From NCBI GenBank assembly GCA_041660925.1, contig JBAZVI010000006.1, positions 214,496-278,495 on the forward strand: a stretch of 64,000 nucleotides of DNA, written 5' to 3'. The notes under the pieces are model-generated. The model was not told where the DNA came from and ran no database searches. It saw only the letters and a list, made by a program, of their open reading frames with translations. This DNA comes from Elusimicrobiota bacterium (GTDB lineage: Bacteria > Elusimicrobiota > Elusimicrobia > UBA1565). Below, piece by piece: positions 25,167 through 33,806 of this stretch. The translations under genes and the position numbers were made by a program. Positions within the stretch are counted from its first letter, which is position 1, and each line of letters starts with the position of its first letter.

Positions 25167-27106
25167 ACCTCCTCCTCCTGCTCTTCTGCGCCGCGGCGTC
25201 GGCGCAGACCCCGCCGCCCGCCGTCTCGACGGCGACGGCGGCCGAGACCGCGGCGGGCTCCCCCGCTCCGAAGAAGCCCGCCGTCCGCCGCCGGGCGGGC
25301 GCGAAAGCCGTCTCCGCGCAGAAGCCGGCGGCCAAGGAGCCGTCCCGGCCGACCGGGCCCTCGGTGATGGTGGTCTATCCGCCGGAAGGCCAGGTCCTCG
25401 ACGGCGTGCGCGCGGCCTTCATCCTCGGCGCGGTGAACGCCCCCGAGCGCCCGTTCCGGGTCAACGGCGTCGCGGTCAAGCCGCATCCGAAAGGAGGCTT
25501 CCTCGCCTACGTCCCCGTCGAGCCCGGAGTCTTCACCTTCCGCTGCGAGCTGGACCTCCCCGGAGGGACGACGACCTGGACGCGCACGGTCCAGGTGCGG
25601 ACCCCGGCGCCGCTCCCCCCCGTCGACCCGCCCGCCATCCTGCCCGAGACCGTGGAGCCCTCCGAGGACGTCGAGCTGCGCCCCGGGGACTGGCTCACGG
25701 TGCGCATGCGCGGCTCCCCGGGGCTCCTCGCCTCCTACACGATCCACGGGGTCGCCGGCGCGCTCCCCATGGCCGAGTCGAGACCCGGAGTCTACGAGGG
25801 CGCCTGGCAGGTCCGCGCCGGAGACCGCTTCCAGGAGTCGGAGGTCGTCATCACCCTCAAGGGAACGGCGAAATCCCCCGCCCGCGCGACGGCGCGCGGC
25901 CGCCTCACCGTGGCCCACCAGCCCCCCGGCGTCGTCGCGGTCCGCAGCGAAGGCATCGTCAACGTGCGGGGCGCGCCCGGACAGGGCTACATCCTCTTCC
26001 CCCCCACCGGGACCCGCTTCCTGGCCACCGGCCGGTCCGGCCGCGAGCTGCGCGTGCGCCTCTCGGAAGGCCTCTCGGGCTGGATCGACGAGCGCGCCTT
26101 CGAGTGGCTGCCGCCCGGCACCCCGCCGCCTCAGGCCGTGCTCGGCGACGTCTCGCTGGCCGGCGGCGAGGACTCCGCGACGGTCGTCCTCGACCTCTCG
26201 CAGAAGGTCCCCTTCCAGGTCGACGAGGACCCCGGCCTCTCCGAGATCCGCCTGCGCCTCTACTCGACGGTCCCGCACGTCAACTGGCTCGCCTACCGCG
26301 AGGACGACGCCTTCGTGCGCAGCGTGGACTGGACCCAGCCCGAGAACGACGTCGTCGAGCTGCGCGTGCGCCTCGGCGAGCGCGTCTGGGGCTACGACGC
26401 CTCCTGGAAGAGCGGCCAGCTGCGCCTGGAGCTGCGCCGGGCTCCGCGCATCGCCCCCGCGCCCTCCTCCGTGTTCAAGGGCCGCGTCATCGCCCTCGAC
26501 CCGGGACACGGCCCCTCCGCGCCCGGCGCCGTCGGGCCGCGCGGGACCTGGGAGCAGGACGCCAACATGCGCCTCGCCCGCGACGTGCAGGCGCTCCTCG
26601 CGCTCGAGGGCGCGCAGGCCTTCCTCACGCGCGGGACCGAGGACGACGACGTCCCCCTCGGCGAGCGCACCCGCCGCGCCTGGGCCCGCCGGGCCGACCT
26701 CCTCCTGAGCATCCACAACAACGCGCTCGCCGACGGTGACGACCCCTTCGCCCGCCCGCACGGCTCCGCGGTCTTCTTCTACCACCCGCACAGCCAGGCG
26801 CTCGCCGCGGCCGTCTACGGCGCCTACCGCCGCCTGGGCCCGCTGCCCGGAGAGGGTCTGCGCTACGGGAACCTCTTCGTGGCGCGCGCGCCCCAGATGC
26901 CTTCGGTGCTGACGGAATCGGCCTACCTGATGTTCCCAGCGCAGGAGGAGCTCCTCCTCGACGCCGCCTCGCGCAGGAAGTTCGCGGCGGCGATGGTGGA
27001 GGGTCTGAGGAGCTTCCTCGAGGCCGAGCGCCGCCGTCAGGGCCCCGCGGGAGCGACCCCCGCGCGCGCACCCCAGACGAAGAAGCCCCGCAGGGAGGCC
27101 CGATGA
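25163..27106 (+). CDS. Exported N-acetylmuramoyl-L-alanine amidase (Amidase_3)
   Basis: A 647-aa protein starting at GTG 25163, overlapping the previous stop (GTGA), with a short signal peptide (LLLLLFCAAASAQ). A beta-rich N-terminal region with an SH3-like segment (VNVRGAPGQGYILFP, about 270-320) and an AMIN-like region leads to the C-terminal Amidase_3 domain (about 445-630). Zinc ligands and catalytic residues are seen in IALDPGHG, LLLSIHNNA and VLTESAYLM. It cleaves the amide between MurNAc and the stem peptide, for example during cell separation. It is longer than a typical AmiC. Confidence 0.9.
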   Translation: MNLLLLLFCAAASAQTPPPAVSTATAAETAAGSPAPKKPAVRRRAGAKAVSAQKPAAKEPSRPTGPSVMVVYPPEGQVLDGVRAAFILGAVNAPERPFRVNGVAVKPHPKGGFLAYVPVEPGVFTFRCELDLPGGTTTWTRTVQVRTPAPLPPVDPPAILPETVEPSEDVELRPGDWLTVRMRGSPGLLASYTIHGVAGALPMAESRPGVYEGAWQVRAGDRFQESEVVITLKGTAKSPARATARGRLTVAHQPPGVVAVRSEGIVNVRGAPGQGYILFPPTGTRFLATGRSGRELRVRLSEGLSGWIDERAFEWLPPGTPPPQAVLGDVSLAGGEDSATVVLDLSQKVPFQVDEDPGLSEIRLRLYSTVPHVNWLAYREDDAFVRSVDWTQPENDVVELRVRLGERVWGYDASWKSGQLRLELRRAPRIAPAPSSVFKGRVIALDPGHGPSAPGAVGPRGTWEQDANMRLARDVQALLALEGAQAFLTRGTEDDDVPLGERTRRAWARRADLLLSIHNNALADGDDPFARPHGSAVFFYHPHSQALAAAVYGAYRRLGPLPGEGLRYGNLFVARAPQMPSVLTESAYLMFPAQEELLLDAASRRKFAAAMVEGLRSFLEAERRRQGPAGATPARAPQTKKPRREAR

Positions 27107-27948
27107 CGGGCATCGACCGGCTCTACGACGTCCTCGAGTTCCTCTCCACGCTGCGCGAGCCCGAGGACGCCAAGGTGTGGTCGCGGGTCCTCGAGAAGAC
27201 GGCCGCCTCCCTCGGCGCCGCCTCCGGCGGCTACCTCTGCTCGGACGCGAAGACGCGCCTGCTCACGCCCTTCCACGCCGTGGGCGCGGAAGCCTCCTCG
27301 CGCGTCCCCGTCCCCTCCGGGGAGGGGATCTGCGGCTGGGTGGCGCGCTACCGCGAGCCGGCCCTGGTCGCGGACACGGCGTCCGAACCGCGCTACCGCC
27401 GGGAGCTCGACGGCCCGGCGCGCACGCTCATGTGCCTGCCGGTCTTCGACCGCCTCGACTTCGCGGGAGCGCTCGTCTTCGCCGACAAGGACGGCGGGCC
27501 CTTCACCCCGGAGGACCTCCGCTTCGCCGCGACGGTCGTGCAGCAGACCGCGATGACGCTGCGCCGCCTGCGCCTGGAGGGGATGCTCAACCGCGTCACC
27601 GCCTACAACTCGAGCATCCTCGACAACCTTTCGGGAGGCTTCATCGCGGTGGACCTTCGCGGGCACGTGATGATCTGCAACCCCGCGGCGCGCCGCATCC
27701 TCGCGGTCCAGGGAGACGTGACGGACCTTCCCATCGAGAACGCGCTGCCGAACCTGCCGGACCTCGCGGCGGTGCTGCGCCTGGCGCTCTCGAGCAAGCA
27801 GACCGTCAAGCGCCGCGACCTTCCCTGGAAGCTCGACGGGAACCCCCGCCTGCTGGGCTACAGCACGCTCCTCATCCAGGACGCCGACGGGAAGTTCACC
27901 GGGGTCGGCGTCACCTTCCAGGACATCACGAAACCTGCGGCCGCCTGA
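27103..27948 (+). CDS. GAF and PAS domain protein
   Basis: A 281-aa cytoplasmic protein: a GAF domain at about 15-150 (GICGWVARYREPALVADT) and a PAS domain at about 165-275 (SSILDNLSGGFIAVDLRG and ICNPAARRIL). There is no kinase, cyclase or DNA-binding output domain, so it resembles the sensory half of a histidine kinase standing alone. It overlaps the amidase gene by 4 nt (ATGA) and ends the operon. The stop codon lies at the tip of a perfect 20-bp hairpin, so the last codons (KPAAA) form one arm of the probable terminator. Confidence 0.85.
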   Translation: MTGIDRLYDVLEFLSTLREPEDAKVWSRVLEKTAASLGAASGGYLCSDAKTRLLTPFHAVGAEASSRVPVPSGEGICGWVARYREPALVADTASEPRYRRELDGPARTLMCLPVFDRLDFAGALVFADKDGGPFTPEDLRFAATVVQQTAMTLRRLRLEGMLNRVTAYNSSILDNLSGGFIAVDLRGHVMICNPAARRILAVQGDVTDLPIENALPNLPDLAAVLRLALSSKQTVKRRDLPWKLDGNPRLLGYSTLLIQDADGKFTGVGVTFQDITKPAAA

Positions 27949-27968
27949 AGGCGGCCGCAGGTTTCGTG
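27927..27968 (+). terminator. Perfect 20-bp hairpin with the stop codon at its loop
   Basis: 27927-27946 and 27949-27968 are exact complements around a 2-nt loop. The TGA stop (27946-27948) spans the arm end and loop. It closes the ferredoxin-to-GAF/PAS operon. Confidence 0.7.
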
Positions 27969-28420
27969 CTCTAACCCACACCCCTCCTCCCCAAAACACA
28001 CGTTCCTATCGGGAACTCGAGGCTGGGAACAACTCCATCTAAACACTGCCGGGAAATCCAAAGGATTTCCCGGCAACAGAAGAGGCCGTCGGACGACCCC
28101 GTGGGTGCGATTTCTCCGTCGACCCTGCGCTGGTCCGAACCGGCCTCTACATACATAGCATTGCGCCGGAAGCCGGTCTTTACAAGGTCTTTCTGATGTG
28201 ACCTGAGTCACGCTCCTCCCGGGACATCCCGGGTCTTTCATCACCGCGAAGTATCCAAGCGCGCGCCGTTCGGTACCTTCCCGTATAGGCCCATTTCCCC
28301 TCTCCGGGTGCCCCGGAGTGCCCATGCCCCTCGCCGGGCTCCGGACTATCCTCTGCTTGGACGCCCCCCGCGGGGCGCCGGAACGAAGACGGAAGCCCGG
28401 GACCCCGGAGGTCCATCGTG
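27969..28420. other. Long intergenic leader before the first S41 protease gene
   Basis: About 450 nt without a supported gene. It holds a hairpin at 28047-28075 (TGCCGGGAAATCC/GGATTTCCCGGCA), a CCCGGGACATCCCGGG palindrome near 28227-28242, and TATCCT near 28350. The S41 gene has GGAGG before its start. No riboswitch is recognised. Confidence 0.5.
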
Positions 28421-30238
28421 ATGAAGAGCGCCCTGACGCCGATCCTCTCCCTGCTGCTCGCGGGAACCGCCGCCGCCCAGGTCACCTATGTCCCCTATTC
28501 GGCCGTCCGGGGACAAGCCCTCGGCCGCGACAACTCCGCCCCCGCCGTCGGGTTCGCCGTCCCGGTCAAGTACCGGATGGAAGGGCCCGCCGTCGAGAAG
28601 CGCACGACCGCCCCGAACCTCACCGCGGCGCACGTCCAGCGCCTCTTCGAGGGGCTCGCCGCCGTCGAAGGCTCCTCCGGCCGGGTCTTCACCCTCGAGC
28701 CGAAGCACGCTCAGGCCATCAAGACCATCTTCGACAAGCTCGACGCGCAGATGCCCGAGCCCATCACCGCCCAGCGCTGGGACGAGATCATCGACGTCAT
28801 GCTGAAGACCTGCCGGGAGAACTTCGCGAAGAGCGGCTTCAACTGGGACAAGACCATGACCCAGGCGCTCGACGAGGGCGTGATGAAGGCGCAGATGCCG
28901 CCGAACATCACCGAGGAGCAGGCGAACGACCTCATGGCCCGCGTCATCGGCATCATGGAGAAGGTCGACCGCAAGGAGTCTCTCTCCGACCAGCAGGTCG
29001 CCCGCCTCATGCAGGGCCTGATGATGATCGACTCGAAGTTCGTCGACCCCATCAGCACCGAACGCTGGGACGCCATCCTCAAGGACATGGGAGACCTCGC
29101 CGAAAAGGAGTACGCCGGCAAGGGCCGGAACTGGGACACCGTCATCGACCACATGCTCCAGAGCGCGATGACGGCCCTCAAGGAGCCGCACTCGGTCTAC
29201 ATGGACCCGGCTCAGGCGAAGATGCTCTCGGACTCGATGAGCGGGACGCTCATCGGCATCGGCGTCGGCGTCTCCTCCGACACGAAGGGCATGAAGCTGG
29301 ACACGATCTACCCCGGCTCGGGCGCCGAGAAGGCGGGTCTGCGCGAGGGCGACGTCATCGTCTGGGTGCGCGACGTCGGACAGGGGAAAGTCGGCCGCTC
29401 TCTGGCCGGCCTCAAGCTCGACGACGCGGTGAAGCTCGTGCGCGGCGAGGAGGGGACGATCGTCGAGGTCAAGGTCCTGCGCGGAAGCGAGACCGTCGGC
29501 CCCATCCCCGTGACCCGCAGCAAGGTGGAGCTCCCCAACGTCTTCTCGAAGATGGCCGCCCCCGGGATCGGCTACGTCTACCTGCTGCAGTTCTCGCAGA
29601 AGAGCGACGAGCGGGTGCTCGGCGCGGTGCGCGAGCTGCGCGGGAAGGGCGCCAAGTCCGTCATCCTGGACGTGCGCGGCAACCCGGGCGGCATCGTCCA
29701 GATGGTGGCCTCCATCGTCTCCGAGTTCTTCAAGGACGGAGACCTCATCGTCGCCTTCAAGCATCAGGGCAAGACGGCCTTCCAGGCCGTGACCGAGGGG
29801 AACGGCGAGTTCGTCGACGTGCCCGTGGTCGTCCTCGTCGACGACGGCTCGGCCTCCGCCAGCGAGATCCTCTCCGGCGCCATCCAGGACAAGCGGCCCG
29901 GCTACGCCGTCATCGGCAGCCGCAGCTACGGAAAGGGCACCGAGCAGGTCATCCTCCCCCAGCTCGACGGCCGCGCGCTCAAGATCACCGAGAACCGCTG
30001 GTACACGCCCAACGACCGCAACATCGCGGCCCAGGCCGATCCCAAGACCGGCCTGGAGATGCCGGGCACCGGCGGAGTGGTCCCGAACCTCACCGTCGAG
30101 GTCTCCGAGGATCAGCGCGGGAAGATCATGAAGAGCATCATGCAGGACCTCTTCGGGAGGAAGCAGGAAGGCGAGCGCCCCCGGGACCCCGTCCTGGAGA
30201 AGGCGATCGAGGTCCTCTCCGGAGCCAACGCCGGATAG
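28421..30238 (+). CDS. S41-family carboxyl-terminal processing protease, long paralogue
   Basis: A 605-aa exported serine protease (signal peptide ends GTAAAQ). A helical N-terminal region holds two related modules (about 125-195 and 210-265, each with (T/S)xxRWDxI and xNWDxx). A PDZ domain follows (about 270-360; LDTIYPGSGAEKAGLREGDV), then the protease domain with VDDGSASASEILSGA (catalytic Ser) and GSRSYGKGTEQV (catalytic Lys). Substrates are usually protein C-termini in the envelope. A shorter paralogue lies 5.4 kb downstream. ATG 28421 is preferred over the adjacent GTG. Confidence 0.9.
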   Translation: MKSALTPILSLLLAGTAAAQVTYVPYSAVRGQALGRDNSAPAVGFAVPVKYRMEGPAVEKRTTAPNLTAAHVQRLFEGLAAVEGSSGRVFTLEPKHAQAIKTIFDKLDAQMPEPITAQRWDEIIDVMLKTCRENFAKSGFNWDKTMTQALDEGVMKAQMPPNITEEQANDLMARVIGIMEKVDRKESLSDQQVARLMQGLMMIDSKFVDPISTERWDAILKDMGDLAEKEYAGKGRNWDTVIDHMLQSAMTALKEPHSVYMDPAQAKMLSDSMSGTLIGIGVGVSSDTKGMKLDTIYPGSGAEKAGLREGDVIVWVRDVGQGKVGRSLAGLKLDDAVKLVRGEEGTIVEVKVLRGSETVGPIPVTRSKVELPNVFSKMAAPGIGYVYLLQFSQKSDERVLGAVRELRGKGAKSVILDVRGNPGGIVQMVASIVSEFFKDGDLIVAFKHQGKTAFQAVTEGNGEFVDVPVVVLVDDGSASASEILSGAIQDKRPGYAVIGSRSYGKGTEQVILPQLDGRALKITENRWYTPNDRNIAAQADPKTGLEMPGTGGVVPNLTVEVSEDQRGKIMKSIMQDLFGRKQEGERPRDPVLEKAIEVLSGANAG

Positions 30239-30325
30239 GTCGGGGTCCGCGCTTCCTCACTCCCGCCCCTCCCCCCCTCGGGGGAGGGGCGGGTCGTGAA
30301 GAACCCCCGCAGCCCCTTTCCCCTC

Positions 30326-32197
30326 ATGCAAAAGCGTCCCGGAAGAACCTCGTCCTGGCTTCGCGCAGCCGCACTCACCGGCGCGGCCGCGCTCGCCGCG
30401 CTCGCCGCGGCCGGCGGGATCATCGCCGGTCTCCGCCTCGAGGTCGTGACCGCCTCCCTCTTCGTCGGCCCTCTCCTCGGGCTCCTCGTCGGGAGCTTGC
30501 TCGGCCGAGCCTGCGGGCGCAAAGGATTCCTCCTGCCGCCGCTGCTCATCGTCCTCCTCCTGGCCGCGGGCCGGCTCGAGTTCGGGGTCGCGTTCGGCGC
30601 CGGCGCCGCCCTCCTGCTCCTGACCCTCCCGCTCTTCTCCGCGGCGGGGGTGCTGCTGGGCGGCTGGCTCTCCGACGACGCGGGCCGCGCGGGAGCGGGC
30701 GAGACCCCCTTCGTCTACGGGCACGCGCTCTTCGCCGTCGCCCTCTCCGGCCTCTGCGCGGGGTTCATCGGGGATCAGGTACGCTCGCTCCTCCCCTCCG
30801 CGTGGGCCGCGCCTCCCGCGCTTCCCGGGGCCTTCGCGGCCGCCGGACGCGTCCTGGCGTACGCCGGGCTCCTCGTCCCGGCGGCCCTCGTGTGGTGGCT
30901 GCGGCCCGTCCAGCGCTTCCTCTCCGGACGGCATCCGGACGCGAAGGCGGCGGCGCGGGCGCGGGCGGAGCGGCTGCCCTACTTCCTCGCCGTCCTGGGC
31001 GCGGCCTGGGCCCTGCCGCGCATCGCCGGCGGGATCGTCCTGAGCGCGACCCTCGCGTCGCCGGCGCCGCTCTTCCGCTACGCGCTGCCCGCGGCCGCGG
31101 AGGCCTACTATCTGGCCTACCTGTGCCTGCTCTACTTCGAGCCCTATCTCTTCACGCGGGTGACTCCCAGGCTCCACGCGGGAGACGAGCTCTACGCGCG
31201 CAAGGACGGGCCCGCGCTGAGCATCCGCCTGCGGCTCTGGCTCATGGTGCTCAACCTGGTCGTGCTCCCCATGCTGCTCATCGCGGCCTCGCTCATCGAG
31301 CAGCACAGCTCCCTGGCGGCCGTCTGGCCGCTCCCCCTCGTCGTCCTCATCGTGGCGCTCTGCTGGCTCGTCGGCTACTGCGAGGTCCTCTATCAGAGCA
31401 TCACCCGGCCGCTCGACGAGCTCGCGCGCAAGATGGAGGCCGTCGCCGGCGGGGACCTCACGGTGCGGACCTCGGTGCTCTCGAGCGACGAGCTCGGGAG
31501 GATCAAGTCCCACTTCAACGGCATGGTGGAGGGTCTCGCCGAACGCGAGCGCCTGCGCGACACCTTCGGACGCTACGTCTCCGTGGAGGTCGCCAAGCAG
31601 CTCCTGCGCTCCGGACGCATCGAGCTCGGCGGCGAGAGCATCACCGCGACCGTGCTCTTCTCCGACATCCGCGATTTCACGCCGATGAGCGAACGGATGC
31701 CCCCCCAGGAGCTCGTCGCCTTCCTGAACCGCTACTTCTCCTACATCACCGAGCCCGTCGCCGCGCACCGCGGGGTCGTCAACAAGTTCATCGGCGACGC
31801 CGTCATGGCGATCTTCGCTCCCCAGTTCGGCTCCGCGGAGCACGCGGCCGACGGAGTCCGCGCCGCCCTCGCCATGCGCGAACGCCTCGCGGCGTTCAAC
31901 GCCGGAGGCTTCGTACCGCATCCCGTCCGCTTCGGGGTCGGGATCCACACCGGGGTCCTCGTGGCCGGGAACATCGGCACGGAGAAGCGCCTCGAATATA
32001 CGGTCATCGGCGACACGGTCAACATCGCTTCGCGCATCGAGTCGCAGACCAAGACCCTCGGCTGCGACCTGCTCATGAGCGACGCCGTGCATGCGGCGCT
32101 GCCCGAGGACCTGCGGGCCGGCCTGCGCGCGGAGCGCTGCGAAGGAGTCCGCGTGAAGGGGAAGGAGAGCGCGCTGGTCCTCTATAAGCTTCTCTGA
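30326..32197 (+). CDS. Membrane-bound class III nucleotide cyclase with HAMP
   Basis: A 623-aa integral membrane protein with about 8-9 hydrophobic helices in the first 360 residues, a HAMP segment (LDELARKMEAVAGGDLTVRT) and a C-terminal class III cyclase domain (about 430-620). The two metal aspartates lie in TVLFSDIRDFT and KFIGDAVMAIF; the lysine before the second and YTVIGDTVNIASRIE point to adenylate cyclase specificity. An in-frame GTG at 30296 could add 10 residues. A terminator hairpin (32214-32249) follows. It probably makes cAMP in response to a membrane or outside signal. Confidence 0.88.
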   Translation: MQKRPGRTSSWLRAAALTGAAALAALAAAGGIIAGLRLEVVTASLFVGPLLGLLVGSLLGRACGRKGFLLPPLLIVLLLAAGRLEFGVAFGAGAALLLLTLPLFSAAGVLLGGWLSDDAGRAGAGETPFVYGHALFAVALSGLCAGFIGDQVRSLLPSAWAAPPALPGAFAAAGRVLAYAGLLVPAALVWWLRPVQRFLSGRHPDAKAAARARAERLPYFLAVLGAAWALPRIAGGIVLSATLASPAPLFRYALPAAAEAYYLAYLCLLYFEPYLFTRVTPRLHAGDELYARKDGPALSIRLRLWLMVLNLVVLPMLLIAASLIEQHSSLAAVWPLPLVVLIVALCWLVGYCEVLYQSITRPLDELARKMEAVAGGDLTVRTSVLSSDELGRIKSHFNGMVEGLAERERLRDTFGRYVSVEVAKQLLRSGRIELGGESITATVLFSDIRDFTPMSERMPPQELVAFLNRYFSYITEPVAAHRGVVNKFIGDAVMAIFAPQFGSAEHAADGVRAALAMRERLAAFNAGGFVPHPVRFGVGIHTGVLVAGNIGTEKRLEYTVIGDTVNIASRIESQTKTLGCDLLMSDAVHAALPEDLRAGLRAERCEGVRVKGKESALVLYKLL

Positions 32198-32213
32198 AGG
32201 CGGCGAAAGAAAA

Positions 32214-32249
32214 AGGAGCCGGGAATCCCGAAAGGGATTCCCGGCTCCT
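32214..32249 (+). terminator. Intrinsic terminator of the cyclase gene
   Basis: AGGAGCCGGGAATCCC (32214-32229) pairs perfectly with its complement at 32234-32249 around a GAAA tetraloop, followed by CTTTC. It belongs to the GGGAATCCC hairpin family. Confidence 0.75.
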
Positions 32250-32327
32250 CTTTCAACAGACGACAAGACGAAAGCTCCCCCTCCTCCGTCCCCCTCCCGC
32301 AGGAGGGGGCAGTGAGGAAAAGGGTCC

Positions 32328-32981
32328 CTACTGGATGGATACCCTGGACCCTCCAGAATCATACACCAGCGCCACCCGCATGCTGGGGACGATGGCCGCG
32401 GCGGAGCCCGAGTAGACCTCGACGCCGGCGATGAGGTTCCCGTGGATGTCCACCTGGAGCTGGGTCAGGGCGCTGTTGCTCGCGTCCGCGTACTCCCGGT
32501 TCCAGCGCAGGGTGCCGAAGCGGTCGTACTTCCAGATCCGAGCGATGGAGCGGCCGTCTCTGAGCACGCGGCCGCCCACGTAGATGTTCCCGTCCCGGTC
32601 CGCCGCGAGCGCGGTCGGGACGTTGCGGCCGCCGTCCGTGAAATCCGTCTCCCAGTCCACCGAACCGTCGAGCCGGTAGCGGATGAGGTTCATGACGCGG
32701 GAGCCCCCGCGTCCGCGCAGGGAGGTGATCAGCAGATGGCCGGACGGATCGGCGGCGACGGTCGCGGCCTGGAGGTCCGAGCCGACCGAGCGCCGCCAGT
32801 CCTCCCACAGCAGGGCCCCGGTCGCGTCGAGCCGCTTGACGTGCATGTAGACGTCGAGGCCGTCGGACCGGTTGCTCACGGAGTAGAAGCCGCCCTGGGC
32901 GTCGGTGACGGTGAACGGAGTCTCGCCGGCCCACAGGGGACCCGCGGCGAGGAGGAGTGCGCATAGCGCTGTTCTTTTCAT
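32328..32981 (-). CDS. Exported beta-propeller-like repeat protein
   Basis: A 217-aa protein with a signal peptide (ending GPLWAGE) and repeated segments of the SBBP/NHL type: LDATGALLWEDW, YRLDGSVDWETDF and YDRFGTLRWNREY, alternating with ADPSGHLLITSL, ADRDGNIYVGG and VDIHGNLIAGV. Such repeats form extracytoplasmic beta-propeller blades. About four blades are present, fewer than a full propeller, so it may be shortened or dimerise. It is divergent from the L,D-transpeptidase gene. The function is unknown. Confidence 0.7.
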   Translation of the reverse strand: MKRTALCALLLAAGPLWAGETPFTVTDAQGGFYSVSNRSDGLDVYMHVKRLDATGALLWEDWRRSVGSDLQAATVAADPSGHLLITSLRGRGGSRVMNLIRYRLDGSVDWETDFTDGGRNVPTALAADRDGNIYVGGRVLRDGRSIARIWKYDRFGTLRWNREYADASNSALTQLQVDIHGNLIAGVEVYSGSAAAIVPSMRVALVYDSGGSRVSIQ

Positions 32982-33006
32982 GCCTCGATTCTAACAGTCC
33001 TCCCCT

Positions 33007-33077
33007 CCGGCTCCATACGACCGCGCCCCCGGCCGCGCGCTTGATCCCGGTCAACGATGGCGGTCGTACGGAGCCGG
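33007..33077. repeat. 18-bp inverted repeat in a divergent gap
   Basis: CCGGCTCCATACGACCGC (33007-33024) and its complement (33060-33077) match with one wobble mismatch, separated by 35 nt. It lies between divergent genes and could be a large stem-loop or operator. Confidence 0.5.
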
Positions 33078-33197
33078 AACAAACCGCTGATGGATCCGGT
33101 CTTCCTGGAAACTCCCGCGGATAGGCCGGATGCTGGGACCGCGCGGCCCCTTTGCCCATGCTTCTGAAAAAGGCGGAGGGCTATCCTGTCGGTACCG

Positions 33198-33788
33198 ATG
33201 CCCCGCTGTCTCGCGCCGCTCCTCCTGCTGGCCGCGTTCGCCGCCCCCGCGCGCGGCTTCGACGTCCCCCCCGCGAGCGGCGCGCCGCTGCCGCAGCAGG
33301 AAGTCCGCGCGCGCTGGGCGCGCTCCGCCTGCGCTGCGAGCACGACCCCCAGCGCCCGGAAGGGCCCCGCCCGCACCGAGCTGATCATCGTGCTCAAGTC
33401 TCTGCGCGAGATGGCCCTCTGCGCGCGCGGGGAGCTCCTGGCGCACTACCGCGTGGCCCTCGGACCGAACCCGCTGGGGCACAAGCGCCGCCGCGGGGAC
33501 GGACGCACGCCGGAAGGGTTCTACCGCGTGACGATGAAGCAGGACTTCTACCACCGCTCGCTGCGCCTCTCCTACCCGAACGAGGACGACCGGCGCCGCG
33601 CCCGAGAAGACGGCGTCGACCCCGGCGGCGGAGTCCTCATCCACGGCCTCTCCGACTCCAAGGAGGGGCTGGGGGAGCTGCACGTCCTGCGGGACTGGAC
33701 CGAGGGCTGCATCGCGGTGACCAACGAGGAGATCGACGAGGTCGACCGGCTGACGCCGGTCGGGACCGTCGTCGAGATCCGCCCTTAG
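33198..33788 (+). CDS. Exported L,D-transpeptidase (YkuD family)
   Basis: A 196-aa protein with a signal peptide (ending PARG) and a YkuD catalytic domain. LIIVLKSLREM and LAHYRVALGPNPLGHK begin the fold, DGRTPEGFYRV is typical, and the catalytic motif spans VLIHGLSD to DWTEGCIAVTNEEI with the nucleophilic Cys. Such enzymes form 3-3 cross-links or attach proteins to peptidoglycan. The next gene, the short S41 protease, starts 18 nt downstream, so the two are an operon. Confidence 0.9.
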   Translation: MPRCLAPLLLLAAFAAPARGFDVPPASGAPLPQQEVRARWARSACAASTTPSARKGPARTELIIVLKSLREMALCARGELLAHYRVALGPNPLGHKRRRGDGRTPEGFYRVTMKQDFYHRSLRLSYPNEDDRRRAREDGVDPGGGVLIHGLSDSKEGLGELHVLRDWTEGCIAVTNEEIDEVDRLTPVGTVVEIRP

Positions 33789-33806
33789 GACCGAGAGGAC
33801 ATCGAC

